DNA of 64,000 nucleotides from Coix lacryma-jobi var. lacryma-jobi (lineage: Eukaryota; Streptophyta; Magnoliopsida; Poales; Poaceae): the NCBI GenBank assembly GCA_009763385.1, contig CM019827.1:97128177-97192176 (forward strand), in the 5' to 3' direction. Shown here piece by piece: positions 43,821 to 56,480 of the stretch. The notes under the pieces are model-generated. The model was not told where the DNA came from and did no database searches. It saw only the letters and a program-made list of their open reading frames with translations. Positions within the stretch are counted from its first letter, which is position 1, and each line of letters begins with the position of its first letter. A program made the position numbers and the translations under genes.

Positions 43821-43926
43821 GTTCAACTGGTCGTTTTCACGACTGATTTTGACTAATTCAATAGTGTTCTGTGAGAGAAAATAAGTCGAAATACGTCTGA
43901 TAAGTCAGCTGATAAGACAAATGAAC
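43821..43926. mobile_element. possible small MITE (106 bp)
   Basis: Begins GTTCAACTGG and ends ACAAATGAAC, a short inverted end pair GTTCA/TGAAC. The internal TGTGAGAGAAAATA and CTGATAAG segments are familiar from abundant grass MITEs. No clean target duplication is seen. Confidence 0.4.
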
Positions 43927-44184
43927 AATGCAAAAGTATGTTATCCTTACCCTATAAATATGTGTGGCTTTAGGACGATTCCACGAGAAAAATATCCTCA
44001 ACCAGCTAGCTAGGTATCAACCTCAACATTTGGCCAATTGTGCTCTTTCTGCTCCAATACGAATTATATCTCTTTTCACAATCTAACTCGTTATTTATTC
44101 ATATAAAATGAATCAATTAGGCTTTATAAAATATAAAATATGTACAAATATCTGTGTCAGAAAATACCCATGTTTTAATTAAGG

Positions 44185-44256
44185 TCAGGAACTCTTCTTC
44201 TGAACCAAGTATTCATTGTACTTTCCTGCTTGTGCTATTGTGCCATCTTCCATGAC
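44185..44256 (-). pseudogene. ABCC (MRP-type) transporter exon fragment
   Basis: On the minus strand an AG acceptor (ATTGCAG, ending at 44257) is followed by 24 codons, VMEDGTIAQAGKYNEYLVQK and a few more, ending in a TGA. The VMxDGxIxQAGKYN wording is the conserved piece behind the first nucleotide-binding domain of plant ABCC pumps, where the protein should continue for hundreds of residues, so this is a broken fragment. No other ABCC exon is visible within the window, and the copia LTR at 44285 stands only 28 bp upstream of the acceptor, where the intron should be. It is either a relic of a gene split by element 4 or a captured fragment. Confidence 0.75.
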
Positions 44257-44372
44257 CTGCAATACATTCCTAGCAAGGAGAGGCTGTTGGATTGATCTCC
44301 ACCAGTTAGGCCCAACGACCTAACTGATCCCTGATCTGCGTCCTGATCGGGGACACCCAACCCATTTAGGAG

Positions 44373-45017
44373 CAGGGCCGGTCCTGAGTTTTTTAAGGCC
44401 TAGATCGAGAACTCATATAGAGGCCTATATAGTCCACTTTCTAAAAATATTTATATATATTTCTCTCAATATATACAGCTCATAAATATATACATGAATT
44501 TAGATAATATTCACTGCACTAAAAAACTTAGGCCATATTCAGATTCCAAAATTTTTCAAAATTCGTGTCACATCGAATCTTTAGACGTACACATGGAATA
44601 TTAAATGTAGGTAAAAAAATAACTAATTACACAGTTTGTCTGTAAATATCGAGACGAATCTTTTGAGGCTAGTTAGTCCATGTTTGGACAAAGTTTACTA
44701 AACAACAACGAAAGTGCTATAAACTTTTCTCCAAAAATTTCCAAAAAATTTCGTGAACTGAGCAAGGCCTTATATATAATATCTCAAAGTTCATAAAATG
44801 GACAGATGTAATAATAAATTACTTACTTGTTGGCACTTGATATTATCTTAAACATTTTCTTCTAACATTTCCGCGCGGCTTGCTATATGCCTGTATTAGG
44901 TCATAGGAGCCCACATACATATACATACTAGTACTAATACACTATATGAGGTGAGGCCTATGTTAATTCGAGGCCTAGTGCGGTGGCACACACTGCCCTA
45001 CCCCAGGACCGGCCCTG
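44373..45017. mobile_element. hAT element inside the element 4 LTR (645 bp)
   Basis: Terminal inverted repeats CAGGGCCGGTCCTG at both ends and a perfect 8-bp duplication TTTAGGAG (44365-44372 and 45018-45025). No transposase is encoded. It carries a Tourist-like MITE at 44530-44769. Confidence 0.95.
44530..44769. mobile_element. Tourist-like MITE nested in the hAT element (240 bp)
   Basis: Begins GGCCATATTCAGATTCC and ends GAGCAAGGCC. TTA flanks both ends (44527-44529 and 44770-44772). It shares CTAATTACACAGTTTG and GAGACGAATC motifs with the family of the copy at 41704-41947. Confidence 0.88.
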
Positions 45018-45384
45018 TTTAGGAGGCTGGTGGGCCCCCGTCGCACAGTGCCTATAAAGAGGAGGTGGGGGCAGGGCTCAAGACACGAGGTTCCCTAGAG
45101 CTGCTGCCACCCCACCGTCCTAACCCTAGTCGATCTCGTGGGTGGCACTGCCAGCGGCGGGAAGCGCCACCAGGGTCTCTGCCCCTACACCGACCGTCGC
45201 TGTCCGTGCGCAGATCTTCACCGACGAACCTCATGGCGGGCTCCTCCTCCAACTCTGACGGTCTATGTTCCTCTACCTCCCCTTCTTCCTCTCTCTCGGA
45301 TCTAGTGCGTAGGCACTGTTCTTCTTATGTCCAAGAGCTTCTACCCACTGATCTACACCTAGAAGGTCCTAGGGGATCTAACAA

Positions 45385-45396
45385 TGGTATCAGAGC
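45385..45396 (+). promoter_or_regulatory. initiator-Met primer-binding site of element 4
   Basis: TGGTATCAGAGC, one base after the LTR end. It is the exact complement type of initiator Met tRNA used by most plant copia elements. Confidence 0.92.
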
Positions 45397-48300
45397 CTAT
45401 CTAGGCGTAGATCTAGATGCGAAAGAAGAGTTTCGATTTCGGATCAAAAAAGAAAACAGTGAAAAGGGCCGGCGGGACTTGTTGTTCCTCCCGCAGCCGC
45501 CACCACTGACACGGCTGCTGCCGTGCAGAAAGAGAGGGGGAGCAAATCCTAATTTGTTAAGGGTTTTGGCAAACCAAGAAAGAGGGGAAGGATCGGATCT
45601 GAACCTTAATGCAAAGACCAGCCAAACCCTAACCCGATAGGGTTTTTGGCAAAAGACAGAGAAACTGGAAACCCTTACCTTCGCACGCTGGTCGCCGGCG
45701 TGCGGTGCGGTACACAGAAAGAGTGGGGGAGGATTCAATCCATGCTTCCGAACCCAAAAGAACCCGAATCCCAAACAGTAAAGAACGAAAAGAGAGGGAA
45801 TGGACTAGATCCCGTCGGATCTTATTTAACCCTAACGAACAAAGATGGGGGGGGAGGGGGTCCAGCGGACTCGCCTGGATACTCCCTCGCCGCCATATGG
45901 CTCGCCGGCGCGCGGGAAGAAGACCCGAGAGCACCGAGCTCCATGCTCCGGGCAGGCGCCTTAAGGGCACCACCGCAAGGGCCCTCGACGGCGGCGCACT
46001 CAACATCCAACGAGCGCGCGCGCCGGCGAAGGACCCCACGGCGGCGCCGTATCTCTCCAGCCGCCATGGCCACCCTCCTCCTTCTCCGGCAGCTGGGCCA
46101 GGCCGCCACCGCCGCCTCGGCTCCGGCTCCGCTCGGTCCGCGTAGCACCGGGAGAGAAAGAGAAAGAAGAGGGGAGGCACCTGGCCGAGGCTTGCGCGGC
46201 GGCGCCTCAGGCCAGCCGCAAGCAGACGCTCCGTCGCCGTCGCTGCTCGGTGCGGCACTGAGGAGAGGAGGAAGGAAGAATGTGAGTTAGGGTTTCGGGA
46301 AGAGAGGCCGAGCACCGGTTTTGTTCCGGTGAAAAGCACGGACAACCGTCCGATCTGGATGGACGGCTGAGGCTCGTCGGGCCGACTTTTGGCCCAGGCG
46401 GGACGGAAGAATCCCGGCCCAGGCCCAGGTTGCGGCCTAGGCGCGGGGGAGGACGCGCAACGGCCCTAGCTGGGCCGGCTTTTCGTGCTGGGCCGCTGGC
46501 CGCGAGTTGGCCTCGGGCCGTTTTTCCTCAGAAGTACAGTAACTGAAAATGTTTCAGTTTATTTTTCCAGAAGCAATTGATTTTTGTCGTTTTTGATGCA
46601 AATTTCTGTGCATTTCTATTTTATGATATTTTGCTCACAAAATAGAAAAGTATGTTAAGTGCTTTTGGAAAAGTGTTATAAAGAGAATTTAATTGTTTCC
46701 GCTGCAAAGTTGACATTGATTATCTTCTAATTAAATTGAAACCAACGGGAAAATTTAATTAGAGGAATAGTCACATGTTTAAGTTAAATTATGATATTGT
46801 TATTTTCTGACCAACGTTGATGATAACAATATTATGAGTTTAAATCTCAAGTTTGAATCTCTGTTAAATTTTTTTCGTCACTATGAATATTTTCCCAGAG
46901 ACTATATAAGAATCAAGAAATGTCCCTGATAAATGAAAAAGTATTCCGCTGCAATGATAGTGATTATCATCGAGGTTTTTGTGTTTGCATACGTTAATTC
47001 TATTTCTGCCCAATGGTGATGTAGAATTAATGTAAAAGGATATTGTTTTATTCTATTTTTGCCCAACGGTGATATAGAATAGAACTGCAAGTTATAAAGT
47101 TTAATGTGCATATTTTAACCAGACCAACGTAGGGTTATTTTCATGCTCATTGTTGTTAATTATCTTTGATCAATGTTTTTCAGAAAAGATCTTCATGCTT
47201 TCATTCTTGGAGGCAGAAAAGAAAAGAACTAGGTACTTGTGACTCAGAAAATGAAAAGTGAAAGTCATCATTACATAAAGGGACTGTGTTCTCTTTAGAG
47301 AATGGCTTGAAAAGGAAAAGAATTCAGGGACATTGGTCCAAAGTAAAAGTTTAGTTCATGAAATGTGTTTTATGTACTCTCTATGAAGAAGAATTTGTTT
47401 AAGTTTCAGTCATTATGACAAGTTGTAATAAGAAATATGCATATTTAATTTGACCATTGTTGGATTAAATGTGTATGTTACAAAATATTCGGGTTTATTT
47501 CTGAATTTGATGATGGAATGTGAAAGCCAATTCTGGCTTTAATGTCCCTGATTGGAAATTGTCCCGCATGGCGGGAAAAAGTTTGTGATGGCTCATGTGC
47601 CTAAAGTATATCCCAGAGTGGGAGAAAGAATGAAAAGTTTGGGTAGCTTTTATGCTATCACAGTGTTGACCATGACATGGTCATGGGCTAAGGCCATGAG
47701 GGGAGCAATCCCAGATAAAGAAAGCATGCGAGCATGACTTGCAAAAGTAAAGTTAAGTAAGGACTTTATTAAGTTCTTAAAGTGCAATGAGAAAAGTATA
47801 CTCCCATAAGAATCAAAAGATGACTTTGTTTGCATGACATGGTCATGTGAACAAAGCAAATTATTGATGTCTCCTTGTTCACAAAAGTTTTGAATAGTTT
47901 CGAAATTATGGTAGTAAAGTTTGTGCCATATTTCGAGGGGAGAATGGTGAGATTAAATTGAGAAAGATAATGATTAAAAGAGATACTCTCCATTTCCCTG
48001 TGCTTCAAAATGCAATGAATGATATGCATTTAGGCAAGTGTGATCTATCAAAGATGAATGTGACCGTTGAGGGAGTACAACGATCATAATAACGATACCC
48101 CTAAGTAAAGAAAGAAATAGCTAAATTCCTATACCTTTATGGTTCTGATAGGAAGATAGCATAGTGAACCAGTATTTGTACTGGACAAGCGGTGCTTAAG
48201 GCACCCTATGACTTTTGACAGATTAAACCCAAATAAGAAATTAGAGGAAGTATCATCTTTACAAAAGATGGGATAATCTGGGGGAGCGTGGTATGTAGAG

Positions 48301-48611
48301 ATCTAAGACTTGAAGAGAAGTGGGATTGCGTGCTCACTCCAATGACTCAAGAACAGTCATACCTGTTGATGTTGTATGGCCTATACAACACATGTTGTTA
48401 GCTCTTCTAGAAAGATAAGTAATGTAAAAGAGCAACAACAACCCCATCTGGAAGAAGTGTCTTAAAGAATAAAAGATAAGAAGTTGTTTCCAATGGAGCC
48501 AAAACAGTAGGCCGTAATGGGTCTACAAGACGCAATGTGGCTCCGGAGGGAACATAGAAAGATTATGGTGAAATGATTCATATAAAGGAAAGAAAACACT
48601 TTAACGAGTGT
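45397..48611 (+). other. leader and decayed gag/integrase region of element 4
   Basis: The first 1.1 kb is GC-rich, with frames open on both strands and no recognisable domain. From 46500 it becomes AT-rich with only short frames. No gag or integrase motif can be claimed. The stretch is assigned to element 4 by position between primer site and RT. Confidence 0.5.
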
Positions 48612-49517
48612 TAATGGCGCATTGTAATTTAGAGTTACATCAGATAGATCTAAAGACGGTACTAAACAATGCGGATTTGTATGAAAAGTTTACATGGCAC
48701 AACCTAACGGTTTTGTCATGAAAGGAAAAGAATGTTTAGGATGCCACCTGAAAAAATCTATTTATGGATTCAAACGAGCATCTAAACAGTGGTATTTAAA
48801 GTTTGATGCCACATTAGATTGGAAAGTTTGGGTTTTAATGAGAATGAGAAGGACAATGACATTGTGCAAAGTTCAAGAATAGGAAATTCATTTTCCTAAA
48901 CATGTATGTGGATGACACCTTGCTTGCTGGCAATGGTGTTAATCTACTATTGGAAAAGTAGTCATTGCACTAAATTACATAAGATTGATCTCGATGAATT
49001 GCCATTCGTCTATGAATTGAAATTTACCGAGACAAGAGAAAGGGGTATTAGAAATGTCTCAAGTGTATACTTGAGAAGATTCTAAAGAAATAAAGTATCT
49101 ATATGTGTAAACATACACCTGTTCCTATGGTCAAGGGTAATAGTTTTGAGAATTTTCAGTGTTCCAAGAATAGATATGAGAATCGATAAAATGGACGTCC
49201 TATATGCTTCGGCTGTTGGAAGCTTAATGAGTGCACAAGTATTTACCCTGACATAGTTCATGTATCTAGGATTTTGGCAGATGTCCAATCCAGATATAGA
49301 TCACTGGAATGGAAGTGTTACAATTGTGCAAAGTTTTATATGCCTCATGATGAGTATAAGAGAACAAGTACTCTCAAATGGTTGTGAGTACAACTAATAT
49401 GTTTGAGCGAGATGTGTAGTGAAATCCACATTAGTAACTAACAGTCGCAGTTGAAGTTTTATTGTGGAAAAGCTCCAAAGAAACAATAGTGGTGTCATGA
49501 TGATGCACACCTATCAT
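48612..49517 (+). pseudogene. copia reverse transcriptase / RNase H remnant of element 4
   Basis: Copia RT wording is readable in shifting frames: MAHCNLELHQIDLKT at 48612, then VYMAQPNGF and KSIYGFKRASKQWYLKFD (48690-48810), the catalytic MYVDD at 48902-48916, then a SAVGSLM-like segment near 49210 and a KSSK RNase H motif near 49470. Several stops and frame changes separate these pieces. The catalytic YVDD is intact although the rest is not. Confidence 0.85.
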
Positions 49518-49522
49518 GTAGC

Positions 49523-50937
49523 TGTTTACACCAAAATTTGGATTAAAAAGGAGATGAACCGAATTCTACTGGAGATGACTGCAATTTGAGGAATCGGCGG
49601 AATCAGGGAAGATCAGCTGATCAGGTGGACCAGGAAAATGACAAGTGGACCCAGCCGACAGTGAGATGGGCATTCGGTAAACGACCAAGCGGTCGATCAG
49701 TTCTCGGAGTTTCGGCAAGTGTTTGTGCGGTCGGCTATCTTGTAAGGCAATGACTCTATTTGGGAAGCAAATATGGCAAGTGAAGCCGGCTTGCATGAGA
49801 AGACACGTGATAATGGAAAAACACCGAAAAGAGAATAGGAATGGGACTTGTATTTTCCAAGTTTTCATTATGTAAGTCGTAGTCTTCCAGGACTCGTATT
49901 TCGCCCAGGGTATAAATATAAACCCCCGGCCATTGTAAAACTGTTCACAACCATATCAATACAAATCGGCCCCGTGCCATCTTCGAGTCCTTTGTCGTGT
50001 CGTCTAGTTCTTCAAGAGGAATTATCGATCCGTCGACCTCCGTAAGTCCCGACAACCTTGTTATCATGTCTAGTATCATGCGGTGGATTTAGATGTGATG
50101 CAAGTAGTCTTGTTCGTTTCCAATGGTCGTGCGGCAGACTTTTGTTAATGATCAAGAAGTCTTTGCTTATGCTTTACTTATGAGTAAAATACCGTGCGGC
50201 AGGCGTTTGCTTGATATGTTTAGCAGGAGCGAGACAGTTATCGACTCTATTAGATTTGGCAAGATCTAGTAGATTCATTAAGTTACCATGTGTTGCATGA
50301 TTTAATTAATTTTGTAACACTCTTTTGCCCAATCTAGATTGACTTTGTTCGGCCTTGCTTTACAAGTTTATTTGTATCCTAATAATCGCATGATCATGAC
50401 GACCGAATTAATTTCCAATCTAGATTGTTACGTGTTGTGGGTTCATACATGTCAATCATGCTTGAGCTTTGATAAAACTAGGTATCGTGCGGCAGATGCA
50501 GGTTTTAGATTAGTTTGATCATGTTTATGTGCATGTTCCTTCTTCATGGACCCCAATTCGGCTGGTTTGCCGAGCTTGGTTACACGTTATTTTATAATCT
50601 ATCTCTTGTTCAAGCATGTCTTTTTACGTATGTGCATTCGGCAACCAATTGTTTACATATGTTCATGTTTGGAGTTAGCCGAATGATCTTTAAAACTTGT
50701 TGACAGATAGCTTCTATAGCTATATGTCGTTGTGAGTGGCTTCAGGGCCGTAAATATGGAATTGTCTGGTCTCATCCGACATGTTCCAGTTTTATTCTCA
50801 CAGTTTTATCCCTTGTTGGCTTTCAGGTCAAACCGACTGGCACGTCTCCGGATTTCAAACCGTCCGGGCACCCGATTGAAGCCACACTTTTCGGCTTGCT
50901 GTGTGTGAGGCACGGTGCGACACATTTTGTGCCAACA
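49523..50937 (+). mobile_element. 5' LTR of element 5 (1415 bp)
   Basis: TGTTTACACC to GTGCCAACA. A TATAAATATA box lies at 49911-49920. It differs from the 3' copy by a limited number of substitutions, many of them transitions. Confidence 0.95.
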
Positions 50938-50960
50938 CACTTTTTGGCACGCTCGGTGGG
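50938..50960 (+). promoter_or_regulatory. primer-binding site region of element 5
   Basis: Just inside the LTR the sequence TTTTGGCACGCTCGGTGGGA is a TTGGCAC-type plant gypsy primer site. The tRNA is not assigned. Confidence 0.6.
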
Positions 50961-50975
50961 ACACTGTATTCCAAG

Positions 50976-53900
50976 ATGGTTGAGTTCGACAACACTCTGA
51001 TTCTGGAAGTGACCATGGATGAGTTGCCACCAGAATTGAAGAATTTAATGCAACAAGCATGCGATGAGTTTCAGCGCAAATGCTTGATGTCCTTTTCTAA
51101 GAACAAGAGCAACAAAGCTTTCCAGAAGCAGTCACTCCCGAGAACTCTCCTTCCTCATCAATCTGATAGTACTAATGAAGAAGATGCTCAAAAACTATCC
51201 GAACTGGTGTACAAGGCTATATCAGAGGCCATGACAAATCATCAATCAACTTTCTTGAACACCTTTCGTGCCATCATGGTTGGTACTTTCGGCCCGGCAG
51301 TTGATAAACGTTTTGAGGAAGCCACCGTCCGATGTAGGGGCCATTGTTATTCCCCGTACCCCAACATCAGAGGAAAACTACTGAAGACAACGGAGTTGGT
51401 TCAAGCACAAGTGGAATTGTTCTTCACCAGGCACAGCAACCTCCCACGACTCATGGCCAGCTCACATTCGGCACGACGGGAAACGTCCCACAATCTTCCT
51501 TCAGAGTGTCCCCCGCAACGAATAGGTTGCAAAAGAACATGTTTGGAGATGGATATCAGGAGTTTATTGATTACAACGCGATTAATGCTTTCCCAAATCC
51601 AGGCTATAAAAATTCAGCAGGGGCATTTCTTGGGGGTCAAACACAAGCAAGTCCAGATTCAAGTATCGACCTTATCATGCATAGAATGGCCGACATGATG
51701 CAAAATCAATTTGGCCTGAAGCCAAAGAATCAGTCTCATGCTTATAAATCTCCTTACCCGGAGTGGTACAACCGAGTGGCACTTCCTCCCAGGGTGAAAC
51801 CTCCCACTGATCTTACTAAGTTCTCAGGCCAAGATGATACCAGTACTATAGAACACATCAGCCATTACTTGATGCAACTTGGAGAGGCATCTGCAGATGA
51901 AGCTTGGAGAATTCGGTACTTCCCACTGTCGTTAACAGGACCAGTTTTCTCATGGTTCACATCTCTGCCGACAAATTCTATTAATACATGGGCATAATTA
52001 GAACAGAAATTCCATGCGTATTTCTTTACGGGCACTAATGAGAAGAAGTTGGTCGACCTCATGAGTTTGAAAATGAGGGCTAATGAGACGCCACAAGAAT
52101 ACTTGCGCAGGTTCAGGGAGACTAAAAATCTCTGCTATTCCCTGAATTTACCAGATGATCAATTACCGGGAATAGCTATAGCTGGTATGTTGTCGAATAT
52201 TAGGGAAAAGCTATTCGACATGGAATTTGATGATCTTGGGCAGTTATCACAACGATTGGCGATGATGAATAGTCAGGCTTAGGGGTTTAGGAAAAACAAC
52301 CAGTTCCAGAAAGGCGATGTGGCTAGTGAAATGTATCAGGCTTTCTTAGAGGAAGCAATGGAGTATGATGATGAAGATGAGATAGTTGCAGCAAAGCTGG
52401 TCTGGACTAAAGAGCTGACTCAAGTCAATCAACAATGGCTGAGATAGCAAAAGGGTACCTACGACTTTGATGTTTCCAAATCGGATAAGTTATTTGAATT
52501 GCTGGTGAGAGAGGGACGCATCAAGTTACCGGAAGGACATCCCATGCTGAACCCTGAAGGAGTTAAAGACAAGAGGTATTGTGGTTATCATAACACCAGA
52601 TCTCACTCTATTAATGATTGTCGAGTGTTCAGAGTGCGGATCCAGAAGGCTATCCAAGAAGGGCATTTGAAATTCGATGGAAAAATGAAGATTGACAGTA
52701 GCCCTTTTGGACAGAATACCATATCTTTCTCCGTTAACATGGTTAATGCAGATGATCCCAGGGGCAAAAGCAAGATGAAGGTGTTAACCTCTGATAGAGC
52801 GAGAGAAACCGGTGCTGTTGACCCCGATCGACAGATCACAAATGAAGAACTTCAGCGACAAGTTTGTTTCCAGAATAGCCGAACTGAAAGGGGTGAAGTT
52901 TCCAGGCCCAGTGTCATGACACGCATTTTGTTGAACAAATGGCGTCGGGAGCAAGAACGGTACCAGGAGCAAAAATTTTATGAAGAACAGAAGTTCATAG
53001 AGAAGAAACGAAGATACGAAGAGGAGATATACCAAGAAGAACGAGAATATATGAGAGAGCAAGAGCAATCTCATTGGGAATGCTCATTTTTCAAATATTG
53101 TTGGAATGAAGGCTTGAAGCTGCCTGCTAAGAACAACTGCCCTGAATGCAGTGATCAATATTCTGAGTACAGGCAGTCTCGAGTCAACCGCCGTTCGGTC
53201 CATGAAAGGCTTGGGATGCGACTCCCTGAGGACGATCGACGCTTAAAAATAGGCAATTCCGAAAATCGGCAAGGAAGAAGATTTGCCGATCAAAATTGGG
53301 CTCGCGCTGAAGGAGAGGAGTACCGTGAATATATTTGGCAGAAAGGACAATGGTGTCCACCAGGATTAAGAAAGAGCCAGAAAAGAAGAGTGCAGCGCCT
53401 AAGGGACATAGAATTGGCACAAGCAGGTGCCAAAACAAAGCAAATTTGGCGTCCTAAGGAAAAGCCTGATGTGGGTGATCGTTCGGCTAATGCGTGCATG
53501 ACATTCTTTCTCCCATCAGAATTCATAGCTCCCGGAGATCAAGATGTCCAAGAGGAAGTGTATTTGGATTTTGATGAAGACGAATACCAAGATCTGATGG
53601 CTCAGCTCGTTCTGGCTCAACGGGCAGTTTTTGATAAACTAGCTAAGCATCGACACTTGAAGCCACTTTATATGAAGGGGTATGTTAATGGCAAGCCGTT
53701 AACCAAGATGTTTATTGATGAGGAGCTGCCATAAATATCATGCCATATACTACCTTCAGGAAACTTGGGATGACAAGTGAAGAATTATTGAAAACTGACA
53801 TGGTGTTAAGAGACTTTGCTGGCAATCCTTCTGATACTCGAGGAGGAGTTCATGTTGAGTTGACGATCGGGTCAAAAACGTTGATTACTACCTTCTTCGT

Positions 53901-54395
53901 CATCGATGGCAAGAGGCCTATAGCTTGCTCTTAGGAAGGGATTGGATACATGCAAATTGCTGCGTTCTGTCAACTATGCATCAAATCCTCATCCAGTGGA
54001 TTGGAGATGACATCGAAGTTGTCCATGCTGATGATTCAGTAAGTGTTGCTACTGCAGAACCCGTCTATTGGGAATATGATGGTGTCGAGTGCTTCTCTGG
54101 AAAAGTTTGGAAAGAAGGTCCTGTGAATGTTTTTGACAAGGACCAACAGCCGATTCAAGCAATCGGCTCTCAGAGCAATTTTTGAATGAATAATCCAATT
54201 GATGGTAATGGAGGAAAGTTGGGACGTGGTCTCGTATCGGCTGATAAGTTAGAAGAAGTAAATATTGGTAATGAAGCAAAAGCAAGACCGATATATGTTA
54301 GTACAAATCTAGGTCCAGAATACAGATTGAAATTGATAGATCTTCTGAAAGAATTCTACCTTTTTTCTCCGTTGCTGAAGCTTAAGGAAGATTAA
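50976..54395 (+). pseudogene. gag-protease region of element 5, broken
   Basis: The ATG at 50976 opens a gag frame (MVEFDNTLILEV). The frame changes near 51335 and then holds a gag domain (PPTDLTKFSGQDD, then SWFTSLPTNSINTWA near 51990, and MRANETPQEYLRRFRE near 52080). In-frame stops lie near 51998, 52282 and 52447. A YCGYHNTRSHSINDC knuckle-like segment is at about 52578. The protease start near 53710-53745 has lost its active-site wording through a one-base frame change, followed by a stop near 53934 and a second shift. The rest reads into the linker before RT (LLKEFYLFSP) and ends at 54395. Confidence 0.85.
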
Positions 54396-54419
54396 AAATT
54401 CGCGAGGGGTGACGTACAA

Positions 54420-54926
54420 TAGAAAGCTTTTGATGGAATTGAAGAATACATGAAAAGCACTGCCAGAGTTGGTACTTCCACAACTTGGTAAATCTTTCGA
54501 GTTGTACGTGGCGGCCGATATCCTAACAATAGGATCGGCCCTTATACAAGAATTTGAAGAAAGAGAAAGAATAATAGCTCACCTTTAGCCGAAAGATGTT
54601 AGACCCAGAAACAAGGTATTCGGCTACAGAGAAAATTTTATTTATGTGTGTATTACTCGTATACCAAGCTTCGGCACTACTTGTTAAATGCCGAATGCAT
54701 GACAGTTTCTGAATTTGATGTGATAAAACATATGATTGTTAATGCCTATGGAAGGATCGGCAAATGGATTTTAGTATTATCGGATTTTGATTTGAGGTAC
54801 GAATCGGCAAAGGCAGTAAGTGGTCAGGCTATTGCCGATTTTGTTACTCATCATCGTGATCCTTCTACTAGCATTATGGTGACTTTACACCATATCCCTA
54901 GGGGGCAAAGCAAAAGAAAAAAATAA
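54420..54926 (+). pseudogene. RNase H remnant of element 5; RT deleted
   Basis: Shortly after the pre-RT linker the sequence jumps to RNase H-like wording (AFDGIEEYMKS, then RHYLLNAE and IGKWILVLSDFDLRYESAKA near 54755-54815, QAIADF near 54827). The whole reverse transcriptase core, including YVDD, is missing between about 54395 and 54420, and no integrase follows. Confidence 0.8.
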
Positions 54927-55946
54927 GTTAGCTAAGGTTGCTTTTGGACATCAAGAAGATCAAGAAATTCTTACTTTGGATGAAAGTCATATGGTTAATG
55001 ATTGAGAGAGGAATTTTTTCTGGAACTGATAATGGGAGATTTCTTGAAAAATTTCATCCCTGTGTGGAAGATGGTACATGAGCAAATTCAGGGATATTTG
55101 TACATAGAAGTAGCCGATGTAAAGCATCGCCTTTAGCAGAAAAAATACTCCAAGAGTTTGAAGAATAACCGATATTGTTTATATCGCCTTTAGTACAAAA
55201 AAATGTTCATAACCCTGGTGACCCTAGCATTTTTGAAGTTAGTAGGTTTATCAGGAGGGGAGAAAGGTGAAGCGTAGTGAATAAAATGCCGAGTGACATG
55301 ACATGTCAAAGTGAGATCTATTCGGCTAAAATGACGTCATGCGTTTGAGAAGCGTTTTTTTGAAGAAATGTTGCAATCGAGAAAATCCCTGAGGTAATCA
55401 AGAGAATGCAAATGGACATTGTTCAGGAAAAACAACTTCGGTTATTCATTTGCAGATATGGAATCAGAAAGCCGACATGATTCGGCTAAAGATTGTGGCC
55501 ACATGAAGGGTTCAGTTTCGGTTAATTGTTTGGAAACCCATATTACCGATTGATACCGAGGACAGTAAGTTTGGCAAATGGTCTTCGAAGTGGGAAGGAT
55601 CATATTTTTATTCCAGGCAATAGAATTTTAATGAAGAAGTCTTCAGGAATTCCTTAAAAGGTACTATCCTAACATCATCATGGATTGGAAAATTAAAAGG
55701 GATCCAGAACACTAGATCTGAAAATAGCCGATTGCGACAATCGCCTGCAAAGCAGAGATGACTGACATGACTATCAGCAGTAAGCCAATGCGATATACAT
55801 TGCCTTTAGAGCAAAAATAGAAGTCAGTGATTAATGCCCGAAGCAAAACACGCATTGATCTCGAAGGATCAGTCACAAATTAATTTCAAGGGTCAAACAA
55901 AAGGACTTTTATTTACAAGAAGGGGGTACAAGGTTACAATGAAAAA
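54927..55946 (+). other. non-coding region of element 5 after pol
   Basis: No reading frame. A motif of the form GCCGAT...ATCGCCTTTAG recurs near 55110, 55165 and, more weakly, 55725 and 55785. Each has short arms that can pair. Confidence 0.55.
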
Positions 55947-56480
55947 TTAGTTCGTCCACTCTATCCTATGGCTAATCGGGAGATTGTGGTCGAAGGAATC
56001 AGCCAGGTCTGTTCCAGCTTCCTTTATATCATCCATAGAATGTGCTACTCTATATTCTAGCCCCCTCTCACAGACATCGAATCTGTGATAATCGACGCCG
56101 GAGTGAATCCGTACAACGTTGAAGGCAAGCGCTGCGCCGTATCCCATGCCAGCCCTGGAGATGTCGGGGAGGATTCGGTTAACCTCGTTCACCCGATCCA
56201 AGGCTGTCGTGCCTACTGCGTTGGCCATAGTGGCAAGCTTGGCGACGGCGACTTCAAGAGCATGGAGTTTTGCCCCCAGAGCTGAAAGGGGGAAGAGTGA
56301 GTAAAAGCAAGAGGGGAAAACAAAAAACAGAAATGATGAAAATATCCACCGGCGGCCTGATTCCGAGCGATGTCACGCTCCCAGGAAACTTGAGAAATTT
56401 CCTGATTCTTCTCCTCCAAATCAAGTTGAAGGTCTATGATTTGTTGAGTCAAATCTTCGGAGAGATCATCATCGACCCTC
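55947..56480 (-). pseudogene. antisense gene remnant of element 5 (coiled coil, spliced)
   Basis: On the minus strand an AG acceptor (TTGTCCAG, ending at 56481) opens exon 56480-56350 (RRVDDDLSEDL, then QQIIDLQLDLEEKNQEIS, a coiled coil). A GT donor at 56349-56348 and an AG acceptor at 56283-56282 bound a 68-bp intron. The frame continues in exon 56281-55947 (LHALEVAVAKLATMANAVG, then DRVNEVNRILPDISRAGMG) to a stop. The upstream exon may start at an ATG near 56610 (MSSVASRHSSELG), but the join is not clear. It lies between pol and the 3' LTR and opposes gag-pol, as in element 3. No function is known. Confidence 0.7.

Larger units (their letters stand above)
44285..45383 (+). mobile_element. 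5' LTR of element 4 with hAT insertion
   Basis: Starts TGTTGGATTG and ends GATCTAACA. Without the hAT element and its extra 8-bp duplication the LTR is about 446 bp. A CCTATAAAG box is present at about 45050-45058. The flank GAGGC at 44280-44284 should be one target copy. Confidence 0.85.

Noticed and set aside
45629..46345. 238-codon minus-strand frame, with 190-214-codon plus-strand frames overlapping
   Set aside because: GC-rich leader of copia element 4 with no domain on either strand.
47552..47737. Small plus-strand protein of 61 codons in element 4
   Set aside because: Lies in decayed copia sequence; no conserved motif and no partner.
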